A stretch of DNA of 64,000 nucleotides, from contig OX421962.1 of NCBI GenBank assembly GCA_949128115.1, positions 57,081,787 through 57,145,786 of the forward strand. The letters run 5' to 3'. The translations under genes were made by a program, and so were the position numbers. The notes below the pieces were generated by a model. That model did no database searches and was not told the origin of the DNA. It saw nothing but the letters and a program-made list of their open reading frames with translations. This stretch comes from Anaspis maculata. Taxonomy: Eukaryota; Arthropoda; Insecta; Coleoptera; Scraptiidae. Positions 59,701 to 64,000 of this stretch are shown piece by piece. The first letter of the stretch is position 1. Each line of letters begins with the position of its first letter.

Positions 59701-61281
59701 GAATTATGGCTCTATCTCTACTCGTCTAGGAGATATCACTTCTGGAAATTTCCAGTGACTTGGGCAGTAACAAAATCACCCATGATGGGACTAATTGGTA
59801 ACCATGGTAATTTTGATGCAACGTATGGTTACAAGTCTTGCATTTTTGTCCATGCTGGGTTCAATAAGTGTCAAAGTGATGTCGCAGCATGTTTCATTGG
59901 CCATCTCCCCTGAAGAGGTCCAGAGAATAACCTCTTATGGAGGCCCATGAGGTCAATTTTTCTCATGGTATAATTCACTCATCAATTTTGTACGTTTCTG
60001 TGAATTTTAAAGAAAAAGCAACAGCTCTAGCAAATTCTGCATCAAAAAATCTAGATTTCACAAAAAAAATCAAGAACTCTTCAAAGAAACAAAATACGAT
60101 CAAAAGTCAAAAACTGTTTTGAGATATTGATATCCGCTTTCTAAAACTCAAAAGAGAAAAAATCCGGAATTTTTCCTAAAAAAGTTTCACGACTTCAAAA
60201 ATTAACACTTTTGACACTCCTTCCTTTGGCATCCTGTATATCATGGACAAAGTCAGTAGAGCCGTGAGTCGACATAGCGTCTTGCAGCTGAAGAAAAGTT
60301 CTACCAGCCACCATAAACTTTTTTCAAATCGGATAATTTTTCCCTAAGATATCCATGCTTGAAATGGGAGCAAATTTTGCTCTATGCTTAACTTTTGACG
60401 AGCAGTTTATTTTCTGAAAAAATCGCGCTGGATTGTTTTAGCTGGGACACCCAGTATACAGCAAAAAACCGTTTGAGAACTACTTTCTTCAAGCAAAAAA
60501 TCGAATTCAAATATACTAGAACTGGGAAGCTGAAAGATAATTGTCTACTATAACAGGATTTCTGAATTCACGCTAGAATTTTTCACTATCACGATATAAT
60601 TTTCCAAGGAAGTAGGTACAAAGGCCGTTTTTAGATAGAATTCCTACAATTGTTTGCACTGGTGATCCCTTGGTAGGTACGCAGGTAGTAAAATTGGGTA
60701 AGATATTCACCAAAACTTGTTGTTTCAGTGACTTGTCCACTTCTGTCCATTATGTTCATTTTGAAGTTCCAAAAGAAGAATGAAGTACTAATTGTTTCTT
60801 ATAACAAACACACAGGTCACACAAACTACCTACACAACACTAATACTTGCACTCATGCAGTAGAAGATTTTATCAGTCAATAAAAACAAGCCCAAGTTTT
60901 TACAACAAACATAAATCTGCTGATAAGTAAAAAAAAAAAACGCACAAATAAAGACTTTGCATCCTCACCAGAGTCACCAGACCTACATATGGTCATTCAC
61001 AGATGATTTTTGGCCTGGTTTAAGTACAAGTTGGTTTGTAACGAAGGAATTACTTGCATTTATTTGTTGATATTCAATCAGACCATCATTTTCCACGAGT
61101 AGCTAATTACTTGATTATCAAACACTCTCTGATCAAAGTTACAAAATTTAAACTCACATGGATGCTCCTGAGAAGAAGTTCCATTCTCATCAACACCATT
61201 AACTTCCATTGGGGTTTGCTTATTTTGCTCAGTCATCCTGTATATTGTCCTCAAACAACCCTTACAGCTGTGGGGTGCCAT
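38726..61281 (-). CDS. PANK: Pantothenate kinase (fumble/PANK), 399 residues (7 exons)
   Basis: It phosphorylates pantothenate, the first and rate-controlling step of coenzyme A synthesis. Minus-strand coding exons, 5' to 3': 61281-61158, 49984-49806, 41465-41292, 41209-40965, 39466-39290, 39080-38945 and 38890-38726. Joined length is 1200 nt in one frame with GT-AG introns. Family signatures appear in order: [11 protein letters not shown] (ATP-binding start of the acetate/sugar kinase fold), [29 protein letters not shown] (with the Glu that is catalytic in animal PANKs), [59 protein letters not shown] and [10 protein letters not shown]. The C terminus is complete. No obvious mitochondrial presequence is seen, though the start is uncertain (ATG at 61281 or 61236). 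Introns 1 and 2 are about 11.2 and 8.3 kb and packed with palindromic repeats. An acceptor-like TTCCAG before 61296 suggests a further 5' UTR exon. Confidence 0.95.
39861..40877. mobile_element. 1-kb palindromic element in a PANK intron
   Basis: The left arm (GTAGAGGATGTTCTCGCG, TTTCTGAATATGTCAAGTAT) is mirrored at the right (ATACTTGACATATTCAGAAA, CGCGTGAACATCCTGTAC). A distinct hairpin lies inside (40197-40356). Confidence 0.75.
40197..40356. mobile_element. Nested hairpin MITE
   Basis: AAAAATCGTATCATTTGG and CGCAATAAATAA are mirrored by TTATTTATTGCG and CCAAACGATACGGTTTTT. The core includes two TGACGTCA palindromes. Confidence 0.7.
41593..41734. mobile_element. Hairpin MITE in PANK intron 2
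   Basis: CCTGGAAACACTAGAAAGCTT, continuing through ATGATCATTAA and CAACTTCCCTTGCTGTCGC, is mirrored almost perfectly. The arms are about 65 bp and the loop is only a few bases. Confidence 0.85.
41936..42240. repeat. Hairpin plus dispersed repeat D copy
   Basis: 41936-41956 and 42026-42046 are exact 21-bp mirrors. The hairpin leads into a second copy of repeat D (42075-42190), matching 13460-13570. Confidence 0.65.
42414..42625. repeat. Hairpin with TCCACCAGCG arms
   Basis: TCCACCAGCGAATTCAATTA and GAGACATTTTCTCTG are mirrored by CAGAGAAAATATCTC and TTAAATTCGCTGGTGGA. Confidence 0.7.
42639..44524. mobile_element. Outer inverted-repeat element with nested palindrome
   Basis: The left 42639-42745 (CTTGTATTTTGGCGTAGGGC, TTTGGCACGATGATAGTAC, GCCACGGTGGCTCCACTTGCA) is mirrored at 44420-44524. 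The interior carries another palindrome (43684-44282) and otherwise unrecognised sequence. Confidence 0.65.
43684..44282. mobile_element. 0.6-kb palindromic element
   Basis: The ends TTTAGAGTGATCCAACTTGA and TCAAGTTGGATCACCCTTTAA are mirrored. The inner mirrors include AGCAAAACTGGGTCTGTAGC and TTTGTACACAAGAAACATGT. The centre is near 43985. Confidence 0.8.
44832..44922. repeat. Short hairpin
   Basis: GTAATGATTGCTTCTTACTC and ATGAGGATGC are mirrored by GCATCCTCATGAGTAATAGC and CATTAC. Confidence 0.75.
45183..47560. mobile_element. 2.4-kb full-length palindrome in PANK intron 2
   Basis: Every block tested on the left has a mirrored partner on the right, with centre near 46370. Examples are TGCAACATACGGCTGATGGT (about 46051, mirrored about 46672), the GCAAATGAATTAGACGGGAT block (about 45223, mirrored about 47500) and TTCGAATTGAAAATTTTGTG (about 45500, mirrored about 47216). 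This is the longest uninterrupted hairpin in the window. There is no transposase frame. It shares the GACCTCCTGAACACGAATAT motif with other repeats here. Confidence 0.9.
47560..48630. mobile_element. 1.07-kb palindrome abutting the previous one
   Basis: The ends CATTCTTCACACTCAGAAAA and TTTTTTTGAGTGTGAAAAATG are mirrored, as are GATAGAAAACCCTT-type, CCACATG and GGCGGCCGATTT blocks, down to a centre near 48095. The inner TATCACAAAGT block recurs near 48828 and in other elements. Confidence 0.85.
49002..49335. repeat. Imperfect inverted repeat
   Basis: GAAAATTTCGGAGTGGAATT and CTGTTTTTGACTCAGAATT are mirrored near 49285-49335. It is less complete than its neighbours. Confidence 0.55.
49985..51825. 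other. PANK intron 1, proximal part, with a 45-bp duplication
   Basis: A 45-base unit (AATAGTAAACTTCT(G/A)GAAAT..., ending ATGATACAT) is repeated in tandem at 50483-50572 with one difference. Otherwise I see no recognised repeat or gene. Confidence 0.6.
51826..52370. mobile_element. 0.55-kb palindromic element
   Basis: AAGCACTCGT...CAGCATAAAATGATGATGCC, CGATACGTCAACCAGAAGCC and TGGGTCGCTGATTTCATTTC are mirrored on the right. The centre is near 52098. Confidence 0.85.
52371..53353. other. PANK intron sequence without a recognised gene
   Basis: A TGTATCACAAAGTGCAGAATTTTTGTGTACCGCTAGTACTA fragment near 53084-53125 resembles the terminus of family X elements, so an old X end may lie here. Nothing else was recognised. 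Confidence 0.45.
53354..53569. mobile_element. Hairpin MITE family C, copy 2
   Basis: It has the same arms and core as 7944-8141 (GAGCAAAAATAAAGTGACAA, GGCTGATG). The mirrored arms extend outward to ATATCCCATACACTT, which copy 1 lacks, so the outer 20 bases are either the true ends or flanking sequence of a larger palindrome. Confidence 0.85.
53570..54914. other. Gene-free stretch
   Basis: A weak inverted match (GCGCAATAAATAATTAGAATTC at about 53268 versus GAATTCTAATTATTATGTGCGC at about 53629) brackets the preceding MITE. 53990-54100 resembles 24060-24180. No gene was recognised. Confidence 0.45.
54915..55095. mobile_element. Hairpin MITE
   Basis: GGGCCGCTATTCTTGAATCG and TGTGAGAAAAGTTCCTGGGAG are mirrored by CTCCCAGGGACTCTTCTCACA and CGATTCAAGAATAGCGGCTC. 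A TTGCCTAAAA/TTTTAGGCAA mirror sits at the centre. Confidence 0.85.
55587..56600 (+). repeat. Dispersed repeat E, split by a hAT-like insertion
   Basis: 55587-55675 plus 56447-56600 together match 63343-63570 (GGGCCATAGACAAGG, GGGGCACATAACAGG, AATCACAATCTCGATCTCG, AAACTTGACAGATGACAATGACACTATTG). The copy here is interrupted; the other is intact. Confidence 0.8.
55676..56446. mobile_element. hAT-like non-autonomous element, 771 bp
   Basis: The ends CAGTGGCGCCGAA and TTCGGCGCCACTG are flanked by an exact 8-bp duplication CAAACCAT (55668-55675 and 56447-56454). CAGNGGCG ends with 8-bp duplications are typical of hAT transposons. The paralogous repeat at 63343-63570 lacks the insert at the same position, which confirms the boundaries. 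There is no transposase frame. The interior is purine-rich (55740-55820). Confidence 0.9.
56807..57520. mobile_element. Possible TA-flanked element with GGGTAGTGACC ends
   Basis: TAGGGTAGTGACC (about 56809) and GGTCACTACCCTA (about 57505) are exact mirrors 0.7 kb apart, compatible with GGGTAGTGACC termini flanked by TA. The interior is not palindromic and contains the gene-like stretch described separately, so the mirror ends could also be coincidental. Confidence 0.5.
57135..57370 (-). promoter_or_regulatory. Candidate promoter and short first exon (minus strand)
   Basis: On the minus strand TCTCGGGCGCGATGACGTCA (TGACGTCA is CRE-like) is followed about 160 bases later by ATG and a short frame [16 protein letters not shown] that runs into GGTAAAAT, a donor-like site. 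This resembles a housekeeping 5' exon lying within PANK intron 1 in the same orientation, but no downstream exon could be joined. Its phase does not fit the PANK catalytic exon. It is speculative. Confidence 0.25.
57875..60425. mobile_element. Palindromic element P1, interrupted by P2
   Basis: The mirrored arms at 57893-58554 (ATCAAGGCAACAACAAAAAA, GGGGAAGCCTGATCTTTTAG, CTGGGCTTTCCATTGATGTG, GTGACGTC-rich core) are centred near 58225. The right end continues beyond P2 as TTTTCTGAAAAAA (60410-60423), matching the complement of the left end (TTTTTTTCTCAGAAAA). Confidence 0.8.
58555..60407. mobile_element. 1.85-kb palindromic element P2, TA target, nested in P1
   Basis: The ends AACTGCTCGTCAAAAGTTAAG and CTTAACTTTTGACGAGCAGTT mirror exactly, and the arms stay closely similar to a centre near 59480 (for example ATGGGCCTCCA, GTTACCAATTAGTCCCATCAT, GGTAATTTTGACGTTTCTCATGTC). 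It is flanked by TA at 58553-58554 and 60408-60409. The uninterrupted left arm of P1 has a single TA at the equivalent point (57892-57893), so this is a genuine TA duplication, as in Tc1/mariner-type transposition. There is no transposase. Confidence 0.88.
60426..61157. other. PANK intron 1, distal part
   Basis: No repeat or gene was recognised. The donor of the first coding exon is at its upper end. Confidence 0.5.
61158..61281 (-). CDS. PANK: First coding exon of pantothenate kinase
   Basis: The minus-strand frame from [19 protein letters not shown] runs to ...SSQEHP plus one base (T), followed by a GTGAGT donor. The next exon starts with CA then ATGCCTTGG after a GCAG acceptor with an ACTAAC branch-like site upstream, so T+CA gives Ser and the junction reads [14 protein letters not shown]. 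Phase, donor and acceptor agree across 11 kb. If it is instead unrelated, the kinase could start at its own ATG (49982), giving 357 residues. Translation may also begin at the in-frame ATG at 61236 (MTEQNKQ). Confidence 0.7.
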
Positions 61282-61296
61282 CACGGCTTTCAACTG

Positions 61297-62232
61297 CTGG
61301 AATGAAGACAATAGTGAATTAAAAATACAGCTATAGTCCTTTCGATTGTGTGGTCGAAGGTGAACTGAACTGCCCACTAACCAGGCATCACCCAAATGAG
61401 TTCATTTAAAGTCAAATGCACACGAACTTATTGAATGATAAAAGTACAAACATTTGATGATTTTTCAATGGACATTGTCCTTGACCTCTGCATAAGCAAG
61501 TGGTCTTGGGTTTTGATTCTTGCTGCTACAAGGATCAAAACCCATCTTGTTGAATGGGTGAACAGATAAAACTTATGTGGACGCTTCGTAGTTATGTAAC
61601 TACTTCCAAGTGTGATCGCTGCGTTGTCCTGGCGAAGTAATTATTATTAAAGCCCATTTACCTTGCGACATTTTTGCAATTTGTTGGTGCATGGAGAAAA
61701 ATGTTGCAAGAACTAGAATCATGACACTACACCCCTCGACATACTGTATTGAGTGCGAATTTTGCCAAGAATGTAGAATAAGTTCAGTCACTCAAGAAAG
61801 AAAGGCACGTTGCATATTTTTCCTTACATCAAGAAGAGGAAGTAAATTGCAAATAGCCATACGCCGAGTCATGTCATCATGACATACATTCGTGACTTTT
61901 TGACGTTTATGATTATGACGTCAACAACAATTTTCAACCAAAAATTACAGAAACCTGATGCAGAAACCTGTACACACGAGTTGTTACGAAATTATTATTA
62001 TTATTGCAATACATGCATGCATCTGTATCATCAGAAATTATTGATGCTACCTACATTAAACATAGCAAGGAATGTTGTTTTGATTTGATTAGAGTGGCCA
62101 AAAAGAATTCAAATTTGGAAGCGCCATCTAGCAAAATCTTCCAAAACAAAACCAACCATCGCAAAATATCATCCGTTCACAATCTGTTTGGACGTGAAAA
62201 ACTTTTACCAGTTGCAGTTGAGTTGGCATTGC
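61297..62232. other. Region upstream of the PANK first coding exon
   Basis: A PANK 5' UTR exon and promoter may lie here or further up. No clear donor or core promoter could be chosen. No gene was recognised. Confidence 0.35.
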
Positions 62233-62417
62233 GTGCTTTCCACCTAGCCCCAAGTTCGGTACACCTGTCATTTACGCATGTGCGGGTGCCAAACGGTGCT
62301 TTCCATCTACGTGTTCCTACTCGGTTCTGTGCCGTTCATTGGCTCACCTAAAATTTTGTGCCACACCATGGAACATGTGCCGTCTGGTGGTATTTGTACC
62401 GTCTAGGTGGAAAGCAC
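62233..62417. mobile_element. Small MITE with 15-bp inverted ends
   Basis: GTGCTTTCCACCTAG (62233-62247) and CTAGGTGGAAAGCAC (62403-62417) are exact mirrors. A related internal GTGCTTTCCATCTACGTG lies near 62299. The interior is not palindromic. Confidence 0.6.
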
Positions 62418-62579
62418 TCTTTTTATTTCCTGATGCCTGTGGTGGAGAAGCGATGAAGACGATCAAGCATGTCATGCCGCCCCGCGCTATCGGCCGTGTT
62501 GTATTTTCTTTTTACCTTTTTGTCAATCATCATTATTATTTAAGGTCCACGACCACGGCACATTTATCCTCGAGCTCTG

Positions 62580-63145
62580 CTACCGCCAGACATCCACTGA
62601 TAAAACGATCCACCGGAAAAAGGTCCACAACGCATTCATCCACTGTCAGATGACTTCACCCATAGACTTTGCAAAACTAGATGAAGTTTGCGGGCTGTTG
62701 TTTCTGGTCGCCATCGGCATCCGTGCCATCGGCCGTTCGAGGCCTGAATCGCAGCCCAATTATGCAACCAAACATACATTCAACAGACCATCCACTAGTT
62801 TTGAAATGTCTATGGGTGTAGGCGGCATATGACAGTGGCTAAATGAGCGGTGTAGCGGTGGACTTTTTTCCGGGGGGACATTTGAGCCGTGGGATGATTT
62901 ATTGGTGTGAAGACTCGGGGATAAATGCGTGGTGGACCTTTTTCCGGTGGACCGTTTGAGCAGTAGATGTCTTTGCGGCGCCAGAATTCGGGGATAAATG
63001 CGTGGTGGACTTTTTTTCCGGTTGATCGTTTTAGCAGCAGATGTTCTCGCGGTGGGAGAACTCGGGGATAAATGAGTCGTGGACTTTTTTCCGGTGGGAC
63101 GTTTGAGCTGTGGACTGATTTCTCTGTGGACCGCTGAGTGGGCTC
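62580..63145. repeat. Approximately 85-bp minisatellite with one inverted unit
   Basis: Three to four units (GGGGATAAATG(C/A)GTGGTGGAC, TTTTTTCCGGTGGACCGTTT) run forward from about 62855 to 63145. A single inverted unit (GATCCACCGGAAAAAGGTCC, AACGCATTCATCC) lies at about 62600-62645. The arrangement looks like a transposon with subterminal arrays in opposite orientation. The long minus-strand frame across it (62810-63199) is a by-product of the repeat. Confidence 0.75.
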
Positions 63146-63342
63146 CCAGAATTTGCAGGCTGCAGGTGCAGGGTCAGTACGAGAAGGGAGGGGGTACAAC
63201 GGGTAGCTCGCAGTTCAGTTCACTTCTAAGGATCACTTCAGGACTTCGGCTTCGGTAAAAATGAACGATATTCGACATGAGACATATGGACATGATAGGG
63301 ATGGGCAAAACTATTGATATATCAATAAATTTATCGATATAG

Positions 63343-63570
63343 GGCCATAGACAAGGTTTGGGGCACATAACAGGGTGTAAGGCATTGTTAGAATGATTAG
63401 AAATCACAATCTCGATCTCGATCGTAAACGCCGAACAAGCCAGTATGTGAACAAAACACGTAAAAATGACGTTAGTGAGGTTAGTCCGGTTGAAATGGAT
63501 GAAACTTGACAGATGACAATGACACTATTGACATTTTGTCATAATAGCCCCCTGTACATGCAATCACCCT
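63343..63570 (+). repeat. Dispersed repeat E, intact copy
   Basis: It is colinear with the split copy at 55587-56600 and serves as the empty site for the hAT-like insertion (here GAACAAGCCAGTATGTGAAC, no insert). Confidence 0.8.
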
Positions 63571-63619
63571 ATTATCAAGATTATTATTATTATCAAATAA
63601 AAAAAGTCGGAGAGCTTTG

Positions 63620-63705
63620 TTTCAAAATATCAAATGTCGATAGGTACTCGATTATCAAAATATCAAATGTCGATAATTATCAAAATATCAAATATCGATA
63701 AATGT
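63620..63705. repeat. AT-rich tandem with ATCGATA motifs
   Basis: Three units of (T)ATCAAAATATCAAATGTCGATA follow one another; a TTATCGATATA also occurs at 63331-63341. TATCGATA-type sites bind DREF/BEAF-class factors in Drosophila, but relevance here is unproven. Confidence 0.6.
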
Positions 63706-63799
63706 CATTGAGCCACAGAAGTTCAAGATAGCCGTTTTGAATCCGTGCCGTTTTGTCGATTAATCTATCTCAATCAAGCCATTTCAGTGCTTTTATCAA

Positions 63800-64000
63800 T
63801 AGACCGAAGAAGTGTGACGTCACAACACGGCAACATGGCCGGCGGTTGACATTTTCTGGAGGCCAACGTCAAACGTGACACGACCGTGGAATGCACGGCA
63901 CGTGGCATGCACTTGACGTTTCTCTGTTTGTGTTTGTCATGTGTTTGTCAACTTTTTGCGAAGGTAAATAACGGAAATGGATATAACAAAAAATAATCCA
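63800..64000. promoter_or_regulatory. Promoter-like GC-richer tail of the window
   Basis: GTGACGTCAC (CRE-like), GGCCGGCGG, repeated TTGACGTTT/TTGACATTTT and GTGGCATGCACTTGACG stand out against AT-rich surroundings. The end AGGTAAATAACGG could be a 5' exon donor. It could belong to a gene starting beyond the window or to a PANK upstream exon on the other strand. Weak support. Confidence 0.25.

Noticed and set aside
62810..63199. 129-residue minus-strand frame with repeated STGKK/PPEK and IYPR motifs.
   Set aside because: It exactly tracks the minisatellite units and has no gene context.

Overview
This window is animal nuclear DNA, most likely from an insect. It has spliced genes with GT-AG introns and AATAAA signals, recognisable animal pantothenate kinase and FBXW4 genes, AT-rich intergenic DNA, and very many transposon-derived repeats. 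Frequent TAGGTACCTACCT-type strings remind me of sternorrhynchan Hemiptera (aphids, mealybugs, whiteflies). That host guess rests on texture alone and is weak. There is no operon, CRISPR array, tRNA or rRNA that I can support.

Gene layout. (1) A divergent pair shares a 264-bp intergenic promoter: a 595-residue charged coiled-coil protein on the minus strand (4120-5907), and a three-exon gene for a 281-residue protein on the plus strand (6172-7753). I recognise neither as a known family. (2) A small single-exon gene (15304-15924) encodes a basic protein of 206 residues with an SR-like tail. (3) An FBXW4 (dactylin-like F-box/WD40) gene has five coding exons on the plus strand (28084-38226). (4) A pantothenate kinase gene (fumble/PANK) has seven coding exons on the minus strand (38726-61281). 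It converges on FBXW4, with the two stop codons 500 bp apart. The PANK first coding exon lies about 11 kb upstream of the catalytic exons and was recognised by matching splice phase.

Most of the rest is transposon-derived and unusually rich in long palindromes, in which the whole element is an inverted repeat. They range from about 100-bp hairpins to kilobase structures (971-2623, 16221-17142, 20129-23214, 26366-27835, 32210-36371, 45183-47560, 47560-48630, 58555-60407). Several are nested, and the nesting lets insertion sites be read directly. A piggyBac-like element sits at TTAA (10539-12173). A hAT-like element has an 8-bp duplication and a paralogous empty site elsewhere in the window (55676-56446). 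A palindromic element has a TA duplication whose empty site is the opposite arm of its palindromic host (58555-60407). A set of palindromic elements with TAG...CTA ends has 3-bp duplications (20129, 20729, 26366, 32210). Two further elements (8868-12555, 33025-35092) have subterminal inverted repeats, internal tandem arrays, a GGAC microsatellite and a 3' hairpin, the layout described for Helentron/DINE-like elements.

The FBXW4 and PANK introns carry several of these kilobase hairpins, so their pre-mRNAs should contain long double-stranded RNA. No transposase-length open frame is visible, so the elements here look non-autonomous.
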